Origin: Begonia masoniana | Lineage: Eukaryota > Streptophyta > Magnoliopsida > Cucurbitales > Begoniaceae | Assembly: GCA_022432975.1 (NCBI GenBank) | Contig: CM039502.1 | Location: 16,501,453-16,565,452, forward strand | Direction of reading: 5' to 3' | Length of the DNA: 64,000 nt | In this document: in pieces, positions 49,005 through 59,844 of the stretch | Layout: every line of letters starts with the position of its first letter | Position numbering within the stretch: position 1 is the stretch's first letter | Made by a program: the position numbers and the translations under genes | The notes under the pieces: generated by a model | The model's database searches: none | Seen by the model: only the letters and a program-made list of their open reading frames with translations | What the model was told of the DNA's origin: nothing

Positions 49005-52000
49005 TTAACTTCCAGAAATGCCCATACGTTCGACATGTTCTGTAAATGTCTTCGGTGGCAATCCTTTAGTCAACGGATCAGCAATCATAAGGTTGGTGCT
49101 TATGTGTTCAATCGACACCCTCTGTTTTTGAACTTCTTCTTTAACGGCCAAGTATTTCAATTCTATATGTTTAGCACCTTTGGAATACTTGTCGTTTTTA
49201 GAAAAGAAGACTGCTGCAGAATTATCACAATAAATTTTCAGCGGCTTGGCAATACTGTCAACAATTCCAAGTCCTGAAATAAAATTCCGCAGCCATAAAC
49301 CCTGAATAGTAGCCTCAAAGCATGCTACAAACTCAGCCTCCATAGTAGACGTAGCAGTGACAGACTGCTTCGCACTCTTCCATGAGATTGCACCATCGGC
49401 TAAAAGAAACAAATAGCCAAACGTAGATTTTCTGGTATCCACACATCCTGCATAATCTGAATATGAATATCCAATCACTTCAAGATGATCAGATCGTCTG
49501 TAAGTGAGCATGTGATCTTTCGTTCCTTGTAAATACCTCAATACTTTCTTTGCAGCTTTCCAATGCTCTATGTCTGGATTACTTTGATACCGTCCCAGCA
49601 TTCCGACAGCAAAACTAATGTCGGGTCTGGTACAAGTCTGTGCATACATCAAACTACCCACAATTGATGCATAAGGAATGTCTTTCATTTGTGTACGTTC
49701 CAATTCATTCTTTGGACATTGATTGAGATTAAATTTATCTCCTTTCTGAATTGGAACAACACTTGCTGAACATTTTTCCATTCTGAATCTCTCTAGAACT
49801 TTATTAATATATGTTTTCTGAGACAATCCCAACAATCCTTGTGATCTATTCCGGAATATTTCAATTCCAATCACAAAGGATGCCTCTCCCATATTTTTCA
49901 TTTCAAAGTTTCTATCGAGATATTTCTTGGTTTCATACATTAAACCAATATCATTAGTAGCTAGCAAGAGATCATCAACATACAGAATCAGAAATATAAA
50001 CTTACTCCTATTGATCTTTAGATATATACACCGATCAATGATGTTTTCCTTAAATCCAAAGGAGGTGATGATATCGTTAAACTTAAGATACCATTGTCGG
50101 GAAGCTTGTTTAAGTCCGTATATTGATTTCTTTAGTTTACACACCATGTGTTCTTGTCTTTTAATGACAAAACCTTCAGGTTGATCCATATAAACTTCTT
50201 CATCTAAATTCCCATTTAAAAAAGCGGTTTTCACATCCATTTGATGAAGCTCTAAATCATAATGAACTACCATTGCCATAATAATTCTGAAAGAATTCTT
50301 TTTCGAAACAGGAGAAAAGATTTCTTTGTAATCAATACCATCTTTCTGAGTAAAACCTTTGGCAACAAGTCTGGATTTATTTCGTTCGATATTGCCATTA
50401 GAGTCGCGTTTGGTCTTAAAAACCCATTTACACCCAACTCTTTTACAACCTTCCGACAATTCGACTAATTCCCAGACTTCATTCTGTTCCATTGATTTTA
50501 ACTCATCTTTCATGGCATCTAACCATTTATCAGAATTTTCACTTTCCATGGCCTGTGAAAACGAAACTGGATCATCATCAAGTCCTAACTCACATTTCGA
50601 CTCTTGAAGATAAACCACATAATCATTCGAAATAGCAGATCTTTTTTCTCTTACAGATCGTCTTAATGGTATTTCAAGTGGTTCATCTCTTATAGGTTCA
50701 TTTGTGACAACCTCATTATGTGCAGTTTGATCATTAATTTGTTGTTCGTGTACGTCATGGATACGATCATCAACTGTTGGAACAACAACTTGAGCAGAAG
50801 TTATAGGTATTGGAACTTGCACCCTAACTTCTTTAATTTCTACTTTACGTGGTTCCAAACTCCTACTGATGTCACTACTTTCAATGAACCTAGCATTCCC
50901 AGTTTCAACTATTCTTGTACTATGGCTAGGACAGTAAAATCTATACCCTTTTGATTTTTCTGGATAACCAATGAAGAAACCACTGGTTGTTCTTGCATCA
51001 AGTTTTCTTTCATGTAGATTATAAATTCTTACTTCTGCTGGGCAACCCCAAATATGCAGATGCCTTAAACTGGGTTTCATTCCTATTCACAGTTCAAATG
51101 GAGTATTTGAAACTGCCTTACTAGGAACCCTGTTTAATAAGTATACAGCAGTCCTTAAAGCATACATCCACAATGACAAGGGTAAAGAAGAATTACTTAA
51201 CATACTCCTAACTATATCCATTAATGTACGATGTCGCCTTTCTGCAACATCATTCTGTTCTGGTGTTCCTGGCATTGTGTATTGCGCACAAATACCACGA
51301 CTTTCTAGGAATTTAGCAAATGGACCTGGATGTTGTCCATTTTCATCATAACTGCCATAATACTCACCACCTCTATCAGATCTCATAATTTTCACTTTTC
51401 TATCTAATTGTCTTTCAACCTCAGTAATAAACACTTCAAGAGCATTTATTGACTCAGATTTTTCATTCAGTAGATAGATATATCCATAACGTGAAAAATC
51501 ATCAATAAAGGTGATAAAATACCTTTCTCCACCAAAAGATGGAACATCAAATGGACCACATATATCGGTGTGTACGATTTCAAGGAGCTGTTTGCTTCTT
51601 GTGGCTGCTTTCTTACTTGTGTTTCTTGTTTGTTTGCTTTTAATACAATCAACACAAATATTTAGATCAGTAAAATTCAAACTTGGAAGGATTGCTTGTT
51701 TTATTAATCTTTCCATTCTTTCTTTAGATATATGACCTAATCGTTTATGCCACAAATTAGCAGAACATTCATTCATTATACCACGTTTCATTCCAACATT
51801 ACGATGTTCAATTAAAAGGGATCCAGCAAAACAATGATCAAGATTTAACTTGTACAAACCATCATACAAAACACCAGTACCAATAAGAACATTATCTTTA
51901 TATAAACTGAAACATTCATTCCCAAACATACAGGAATATCCAGTTGTATCAAGTTTCGATAATGAAACTAAATTACGAGAAACAGATGGAACATAAACAG

Positions 52001-53093
52001 TTTGAAAAAGATCTAATTGATGTCCGGTGTCCAACATTAACCGGTAAGTTCCAATAGCTTCAACTGGAACTTTCACCCGATTGCCCATATAAATATATCT
52101 TTCATTTGGGCTTATGGTTTGGGTCGTAAGGAATCCCTGCATCGTATTAGAAACGTGAGTAGTACAACCAGAATCAATCCACCAAGTATTACAAGGAACT
52201 TCAGTTAAATTTGATTCGAAACATACTAAAGCACTAGGTTTACCTTTCTTTTCGAACCATGTCTTACGTTTCAGGCAATCTTTCTGATAGTGTCCTTGTT
52301 TTTCACAGAAATGACACTTATCTTTCTTCTGTTCTTTCTTGTGACTTTGGAAAGGACTGAGCAACCGATGATAGTCCTTTATTACCTTTTCCACCTTTCT
52401 TTCCTGGTTTCTTTCAGCTTCTTCATAATTCATGAGATTGACAGCTTGAATTCCTGGTTTCTTTAGCCTTGCTTCTTCCTGAATGAGCATACTTTGCAAT
52501 TCATGCACATTCCATTTAGTCCTCATTGTGTTATAGCTCATATGAAATTAGCCATATTGAGGAGGCAAGGAGTTCAAGATAAATGTTACAAGGAAGTTCT
52601 CATTCACTTCCATTCCCATGTTCTTTAATCTTGCTGCCATATTCGTCATTTCAACGACATGTTCATGCATGGTACGTGAACCATCAAACTTCATGGTGGT
52701 CAAAGTACCCATCAGTGTTCCAGCAAGTGATTTATCAGCCGATTCTGACTGAGAACATTCTTCCATAAATTTCATAAATTCCTTAGCATTTTCAGTCTTC
52801 GGAAATGTAGATTTGATATTGTTGGCTACAGTCATTCGCATAAACATCAGGCTCAATCTGTTTGATCTTTCCCAAGCGTTATAGGAAGATCTCTGATCAG
52901 CACTACTAGATTCAGTAATAGTAGCTGGTTTCTCAGTAAGAAGTGTCAAATCAAGATCCAGAACACCAAGGTGAAACTGAATTTGCTCACACCATTCAGA
53001 GAAATTTAGACCAGAAAACTTTACAACAGACGCGGCTTGCGAATGAAGAGCTACAGGAATAGATGCTGCAAAATATAAAACACGCTCATTCAT
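49005..53093 (-). pseudogene. Copia gag-pol polyprotein with two in-frame stops
   Basis: One continuous frame of 1363 codons from ATG 53093, broken only by TAA at 52548 (after LPPQYG) and TGA at 51087 (after NTPFEL, where Trp is expected). Gag (53093-52300) ends in zinc knuckle CHFCEKQGHYQKDC. Protease: WWIDSGCTTHVS. Integrase: LWHKRLGHISKERM, HTDICGPF, then the DDE core. RT: TAFLNGNLDEEVYMDQPEGF and YVDDLLLA (about 49975). RNase H: YSDYAGCVDTRKST and the final DPLTKGLPPKTF. No frameshift, so this copy died recently, or two simple changes could hide in a still transcribed element. Confidence 0.93.
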
Positions 53094-53937
53094 TAATGCT
53101 TTGAGTCATAATGCAATCAGACAATCATAAATATATATTGAAGTTCTCCTTTGGGTGACACAACAATATCCAATCATACACATAATTGATGCTCAATTTA
53201 ATTTCACATAATTGGTAATTAACATACTCGAAATAGACATGTTTGTTATCTTTGGATATACTAAACACACCTAATCAAAGCATATTAATTTACCACAATT
53301 ATATTCATCATTATAAAATAACCAATCAACCTTTGGGCGATTCAAACTATTTTATAATCATGAAAATCATTATACTCATGTCACAAATATAAGTCTTATC
53401 ATGTTATTTCATTATAAAGCATCACATAAAACATGAGTAATTGAATTTATTTAATTTTATATCTTATAAAACATTCTAATTCGGCCACTTTGGTGACTAA
53501 CAAATCATCATAATTTAGATATCAAATTAAATAATAACATTCATATAAACAATTAACAATGACAAAACATAATTGTCATATTTATCATTAAATAAAATAA
53601 TCTTCACATCAAGAATTATTTTATCTATTCAAATATAAACAATAATTTTTTTTTTTTTTAATGAACAATAATCGGCCGGAATGAACGGTAAAATCGGCCG
53701 GAATGAACAGTAAAATCGGCCATGAACAGTAACGCCGAAGTGAACAGTAATTTGCCGGTGAACAGTAATCGGGTGAACAGTAACTCCAGCGTGAATAGTG
53801 AAATCGGTCAGGAACAGTAAATATGAAATATTTCTATCTTTATTTTTTTACAGAAAACAATCATCATGCAGCTAATAAATATACAATTATTCATTATGGA
53901 AAATCAATTGTTCGAAAACTCTCGCTCTGATACCACA
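53094..53937 (-). other. Copia leader with primer binding site and TGAACAGTA cluster
   Basis: The primer binding site complement is at 53924-53935. At 53660-53820, eight or nine degenerate units of the form CGGNNNTGAACAGTAA (plus strand) follow one another. The remainder is AT-rich without a frame. Confidence 0.75.
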
Positions 53938-54471
53938 TGTATACTATGTTTGCTTTATTTATATCATACTAGTTTCTCAATTTCTTTCACAGAAAAACGA
54001 TGATAGCTATGATAGTAGCTAGAAAAACTATAAACATAATAATTTATTTTTCCACTTTAATTCATTATAGAGAAACTGCAGGATGTTGAAGCAATTGATT
54101 TTCACATACTTTATGTTAACAAAGAAAGAAAATTACCTGAATCCATGCAAGCAAAATACAAGGATGCTTTTCTCTCCCTTAACCATTTTTCTCTTCAGTG
54201 AAATTTTGATGGAGAAAACTTCGTAATGATAGTCGGGCAGAGAGAGGAGCTTCTTCCTTTTTTTTTTTTTTCATTAATATCAAGTTCCATTAACTTAACA
54301 ATTATTAATTGTGCACCAATAAGATTTTGACAAATTGAGCCACGTCACGGGGTATCATAAATTTTGGAGTCTTCATAGAGTCTTCATAGAAGACTTTGTG
54401 CAGAACAATAAGTAAATGGGCAGAACAATAAGTAATGTGCAGTCGGTCAATGATCTCATAAACACCCAACA
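53938..54471 (-). repeat. Copia 5' LTR
   Basis: 534 bp, TGTTGGGTG (minus strand, 54471) to AGTATACA, directly before the primer binding site. Confidence 0.9.
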
Positions 54472-54948
54472 CTTTCTCCCCGATTTAGGACATTTCAAAC
54501 ACCGAATTGTCCAGAAAAGACTCGATTTCCTGAGGCCAGGGCTTCATTCCAGAAGCAGGACAGGGACACTTAAATGGAGTATAAAGCCAAGTGTTGAGAA
54601 ATTCAATGGCGGATTCCGGCTTAGTAGACATACCAGAAACAGAGAGAACGTTGGAGTTGTTGATGGACCGAGCATTGAGGTCTCATCAGAAGTAAGACAA
54701 GCGGCAGCAAACTTGTTAGCGAAGATGGCAACACCGATGCCAGTCCCGCAGGAGACGAGGCCTCGGGTTTCGACGGAATCATCGGCAAATGAAACACGAC
54801 GAACAACCTCGGTGGCGAAAGAGTAGTAGGAGGTGCTCAGGTATTCAACGTCTATGTCGAGACAGCGAAGATGAGAAACCAGAGCATCTTCCAAAGTACA
54901 ACCGAAGGAGTCGGCTCCGGCGATAATTATGAGTTGTCGGTGAGCCAT
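54472..54948 (-). pseudogene. DRT102-like RpiB domain (N-terminal half), frameshifted
   Basis: ATG at 54948 starts MAHRQLIIIAGADSFGCTLE, the RpiB-type sugar phosphate isomerase fold of plant DRT102 proteins. LVSCGTGIGVAIFANKF carries the catalytic Cys and the phosphate-binding GTGIG. After NKF about four residues usually present (PGVY) are missing. One base is lost after SDE, so the rest reads in the next frame: NARSINNSNVLSVSG, then TWLYTPFKCPCPASG, then FLDNSVFEMS followed by TAA in place of a codon before IGEK. Copia begins there. Frameshift, deletion and stop show the gene is dead independently of the insertion, unless a second good copy exists elsewhere. Confidence 0.85.
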
Positions 54949-55732
54949 GGTGGAAAGAGCAGGAGCGAGAGAAGGTCGCCAGAGAAGCCTCTTCGTTCGG
55001 AGAAGGAGACGGTGTTACGAAGCAGCAAATCTTGCTGGTATCAGCTGAGCGGGCTTCTCCTCCTTCGAATATTAATGACTTGTAACTATTTATAAATGAA
55101 AAGGTCCATAATAACCCTCCTTGCAAAATAATTAAAAACCCAAGATTACCCATATACCCTACATGTTATCTGTTGAGAATTGAACGGTAAACGAAAAAAG
55201 AAAAGTATACAAAAAACAGAGACACAAAAATTTACGGGAAAAATCATTTTGAGGGAAAATCACGACTAAAAGAGAAATTCTCTAATAAAAAATCTAGGTA
55301 GAATGAATTTTGCTACTCAAATATATATTTATTTGTTAAATTAGAACCCTAATCCTAGTGTTGAGGTGAACCAAAAAAATTGGGTAGAGCCGAATCTAAA
55401 TATTAACTAGGTCAACGTCCTGTACTTCGTGGCGTTTTAGTCGAATTGGAAGAAACTGTAGGTATTATTGCAGGTCAATCAACTAGGAGCGACTGATCCT
55501 CCAGAACAACTAAAAAAGATAAAGAAGTATTGTTAGTCAAATCAAATTTGTATTTTTATTCGCAAAATAAAATAATCAATAATCATAGTAAATTATAAGG
55601 TGACAATTAACAAGTGTTTGGTTTTAGTCAAAACTAAATTGTTTTTAGCCAATCAACCATGAGTCTTCTTCTAAATATAGTTCCCTATTAAACACAACCA
55701 CCACTTTCGACATTAATTCTCTACGACATTAA
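54949..55732. other. Intergenic region
   Basis: 54949-55160 is the former upstream region of the DRT102-like gene. 55160-55420 is AT-rich without a gene. One short coding-like stretch at 55420-55485 is listed separately. Confidence 0.5.
55420..55485 (+). pseudogene. Possible plastid rpoC2-like fragment
   Basis: Reads LVELEETVGIIAGQS, close to the VGIIAGQS motif of RNA polymerase beta-double-prime/beta-prime subunits. Similarity stops abruptly on both sides. About 60 bases is short, so a chance match or another source is possible. Confidence 0.3.
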
Positions 55733-56098
55733 TTCTTCATTGACGATGAAGAGTCGTTCAACTATTCCATTCGGGAGCGCTTTGAAAAGCTCGACCTCGA
55801 TGGCGATGGAGGGTTGAGTCGTGAAGTGCTCCATGTAGGAGTCAAAATTTTACCACTGTTGTACGAGTCAGCCAATTCACTGCTAGAGGAGGCATTGGAG
55901 GATTTGCACAACGTTGTTTTTGAGAGGTTTGACGAGAACGGGAATGGAGCCATCGATCGAGATGAGTTTAAATCGCTAATGACGGAAATTCTACTTGCTA
56001 CGGCTTGTGGAATCGGCAATTTTCCCATTCAATTTGCTCTTGAACAAGATAGTTTGCTAATGAAGGCTGTTGAACATGATTTGGGAAGAGAATTTTGA
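55733..56098 (+). pseudogene. EF-hand protein fragment lacking a start codon
   Basis: Open from just after TAA (55730-55732) to TGA (56096-56098), 121 residues, with no ATG in the first part. It resembles a small plant family of paired EF-hand proteins (IDDEESFN, FERFDENGNGAIDRDEF, GIGNFPIQFALEQDSLLMKA). Loop 1 is DLDGDGGLSREV, with Val at position 12 instead of the metal-binding Glu. Loop 2, DENGNGAIDRDE, is canonical. About a dozen N-terminal residues of the usual protein are missing, replaced by a repeated GACATTAATTCT at 55710-55737. It could be a decayed gene, or an upstream exon may supply the start. The first ATG-like start would remove EF-hand 1. Confidence 0.6.
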
Positions 56099-59000
56099 GG
56101 GAATTAAGATATTAAAATATGTTGTTTAATGCTTATAAAAAAAAACTTCTTAGATTTGAATTGTCCATTTAATTTTTGTTCTTACTTTTTACTGTTTATT
56201 TTGACAGTTATTCATGTTATGCGAGTCTTCATTCGATAACATTTTTTTATCGAAATAGTAAAAATTAGAAAAATTAAAAGTGCAATTTGAAATTAAGGGT
56301 GAAACTTGGTTCGATTTGAACTGGGTAACTGAACAAAACCTACATTTAGGTCATTTTCTACTGAGCTCAACCCATATTTTGAGCTAAGACTATAAAAGAC
56401 TTTGAGCCTAAAGAACCCTAGTGTGATAGCAAAAAGAAATAGGAGAGAAGAAGAAGCAAAACAGATTTTTAGATTTTTCAGAAGCATCTAGAAGAGAATT
56501 CCGTTTTATCAAGATTCAACCGTTGGATCGTCTTGAAATTTTGATAGTGGGTTTGCGACATAAAGAGGTACATTTTGAATGGTGGAGATGATATTTTGTG
56601 CTTTTTAAGACTGTCGGGTAGGGTAAAATGAGATTGTAGTTTTGTACCATATATTTATCTCCTCTCACTTTTTGTTGTCTTCTAAGATTATTGTTTGGTC
56701 TTGACGAATTGTCGTATGCCTATAGTTTGATGATCTAGAGAGAACTTTGATTGTACCAATTATTTGTGATGTAATGGAAGATTTGATTAAGTTGCCTAGG
56801 AGTCTCGTGATTTTTTGACTCTCTATTTTGAAAGTTTTCCATGCTAAAATTAATGTTGTAAATCTCGTTAATTTGTGGGCGATCTATTATTGTTTATTGC
56901 TATTAGTTAATTTGCTTTGTCTTTTTGATTATACAAAAAGAGAAAAATATATTTTATTCCGCTATACATTATTGGTATCGATAGTTGGTATTGGTATTTT
57001 TCTCAACAGTTTCAGTTTGGTCCTAATGTACTAAATACTGTTTTTGGAACCAGACCAAAAAATAATAAGAACTTTTGGTTTGGTTCTCGATTCTTATTGT
57101 GAAAAATCGAGTAAAACCGAACCGAGCCGAAGGTTAGTTGAATATTATAGAGCATATAACAAGAAGGATAAAGTGTAAATTTAATGTTAATATTTATGAT
57201 AATTTGTAGATGACCTTAAACTATTTTTTTTTTATACACAGAGCTTTCATATTTAAATTGCCAATGATTCTGATATTGTCGTCAATTGTTCTATTAAATC
57301 CAGCACATATATGTCATACGTCCCATTTAATATGATATTTTAACTTGATTTCTAATACATCCCATGATTTTTAACATAATGTCAAAAAATTTCGATATTT
57401 CTACAAAATACGAAATCGACAAAGAGAAAATCAACAGAGTTTGAAATCGAATTAAAAAAAACTATAAATCAGGTTAAAACATTTTATTAAATTGAAAACA
57501 TGATGTACACGTGATTGATTTAACGGATAAATTGACGAAAATGTCCAAATTACAAACAACTGAAAGAAGGAGATTATGTTTATTAATTATTTTTTATACT
57601 TGCACTAGATTTGCTTAATCAAGTAATATTACACAATTTTATTAGTAAAACTTTAAATTAACATATATATTGTGTATAATAGAACTTGAAAAGTTGCAAT
57701 AGAACTCGACGATTAAATGATCACTAAATTTTTTGTCCTCGATAACAATTTGGGAGGCGTTATGTAGTTTATCACTATAAAAATATTTAGACAATAGTGA
57801 TTGATCCTTTGCTACCGAAGATTGTCAGGAACTATTAGTTTAGCGACAATTTTTCTTTTCACTGTCATTTTTATACCGACAAAAAAAAATGAATAGAAGA
57901 CATATCTTGCTCTGAAACCAAGTTACTCTATAATCATCAATTTTGATGATTCGACAGTAATCTTCTGTCGAACTCGAATGATGAAACATTGTTACAAATA
58001 CGAGTAGAAGACACATCTTGCTCCAAAACCTTGTTACTTTAGTCATGCTAGACTTTTTTCAAACCAATCTTATAGATGAAGCTTTTTCTTTTCACTTAAA
58101 TCATCCCTTTAATTTGTGTATTTCAACTTAGTCCTGCCTTCGTCGACTAAGAACTATTCATGATCGAGTCAGAATCTGTACATTTAGAGTTCGTGTCATT
58201 TTATAAAATTGTGATGAATAAAACGTTACTCTAAGTGACCTTTTTTTTTAGAATGGTATTGGTAAAGACCAATACTTTAAATAACATGTAACGCAAAAAA
58301 ATGTCAAATAAAACATTGCATTTTGAATAATTGTAACATGATAACTAAAGTGTTATTAAAAGCACATGTGGGTTGTGGGCCGAATACAATTTTAGTTAAA
58401 GTAAATTAATGGATAATTAATTCATAATTAAAGTGGTACGGCATCCACGGAAGAAAAGACAAACCAGTCAAATCTTTTCGATTTCAGTAAACATTATTAA
58501 TTATTATAATTTAAAGTTGTTGATTCCTTTCCCATCATGTTTATTATCTTAATAATTTGTGATTAGATTATTTTTAATTAATAAAATCAATTGAAAACAC
58601 AGAATTGTATGAAAAGTTTACACGTAAGTTTGACTATTTTAGTGAATTGTAATATAAATAAATCAACTTATTTTTTGTATTTTCGAAACTGAACAGTACA
58701 AATAAAATGATATAATATGAGGGTAACATGTGAGAATTGAAATAATCAGGAGAATAAGAGTTCCATGAAGATTTTGTTCCTATGGCTTAAATAATACCCT
58801 AGACGGAGGGTATTTAGTTGGGGCAATTTGATTGATACTCGACATGTCGATAAAGTGAATATCGGACCTCTTTTGTATGTGTATTGTTCTTATAAAGAGC
58901 ATGGTTCCATGATGCCATGTCACACGTAACGTGTGTCATATTCCGTGTGTCAGGCTCTCATATTTAGTAAAAGAAGACACGTAGTGTTGAAAAAAAGGTG

Positions 59001-59145
59001 GGATGGAGTTGAATTTTGATGCATTAAAAATAACTCTTGATCTTAAAGATCATATATATGTGACGTGTAAATATTTTTTTGAATGAATTAAACCTCGATT
59101 TTCTGACTGTTAGCAAAATGACCAAATTGGTTGTGCGGACTTCAA
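56099..59145. other. Gene-poor AT-rich region
   Basis: No supported gene. At 56292-56350 and 57030-57130 there are GGTTCGGTTC/GAACCGAACC-like words, as often left by hAT-type or fold-back elements, but no termini could be paired. At 57890-58030 a ~95-bp stretch (ACATCTTGCTC..AACC..GTTACT) occurs twice in degenerate form. Confidence 0.5.
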
Positions 59146-59368
59146 ATGATGGTCTCTCTCTCTCTCCTCAATCATCGGTGGACTTAATGACAACGTCTCA
59201 CTAGGTCATGCTCCATCCCATCGCGGCTCCGCTCATTTGAAAAGATCCTCCTCTTACAACTTCACTCACGACCTCCATAGTTACTACCCATCTGAGGAGG
59301 CCCTCCGCTCCTACGTGACACATCTAAGTCATGTTAGCTTGGTTATCGAAATTGTGCTTCTGATATGA
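59146..59368 (+). pseudogene. Stress-responsive A/B barrel (Dabb) protein fragment
   Basis: The frame reads IIGGLNDNVSLGHAPS, then SSYNFTHDLHSYYPSEEALR, SYVTHLSHVSLV and EIVLL before TGA at 59366. This matches the second half of plant Dabb-domain proteins (NFTH.LHSRY..K..L..Y..HP.HV.VV). In the next frame the GTGCTTCTGATATG region could give the usual DDIMAVDW-type end, so a frameshift lies at the end. The N-terminal half is absent and no start is seen, so this is a remnant. Confidence 0.6.
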
Positions 59369-59844
59369 AAATACGACGTGGTCGTTGATTGAATGAAGAC
59401 GTGAGAAACAAAGCGAAATAGGAGATTTATGCATCAATTGGAAAAATTAAGAATTTTTTTTTTTCGAGAAGTTTGATCTAATCATTTGGGTGAGAATTTT
59501 TTGCCAGTGAGCACAATGGCGTGGGAGAAAGAGAAGGTGATGAGTCATTTGGAAAGCGTAATTGGGTCGACTATGTCGTTCTATCGCTATGATATGCAAG
59601 TCTTTTAATAAAATGTCGTGGATATTGGATACATAAGTTGTTAATGCAAAAAAAGATTGAAACTAATGAGCATTTATTTTCAAACGTAGGCAATAATGAC
59701 TGTAGAGAAGGTAAATGGCTTAATACAACAAGCATCGAGCCTAGATCGGTTTTAGGAGATAGGTTGAGCCAAGTCCACGTTATATTTTTTGGCATGTTCT
59801 CATATAAAATGATGTGTCTATTTTTATGACTTGTCAGTTTTTAT

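Larger units (their letters stand above)
44927..54471 (-). mobile_element. Ty1/copia retrotransposon, nearly intact, with nested solo LTR
   Basis: LTRs: left 44927-45005 plus 48227-48641 (interrupted), right 53938-54471. Both have TGTTGGGTG..AGTATACA ends on the minus strand. The primer binding site is complementary to 53924-53935. The purine tract (GTGGGAGAA) lies just inside 48642. The flanks CTTTT (44922-44926) and CTTTC (54472-54476) agree at four of five bases. The order gag, protease, integrase, RT, RNase H is copia. The host is a DRT102-like gene. Confidence 0.92.

Noticed and set aside
54416..54826. Plus-strand 136-residue open frame
   Set aside because: Shadow of the minus-strand DRT102-like coding sequence and LTR end.
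56292..57130. Second hAT-like element suggested by GGTTCG/GAACCGAACC words
   Set aside because: No pair of termini or 8-bp duplication could be found.
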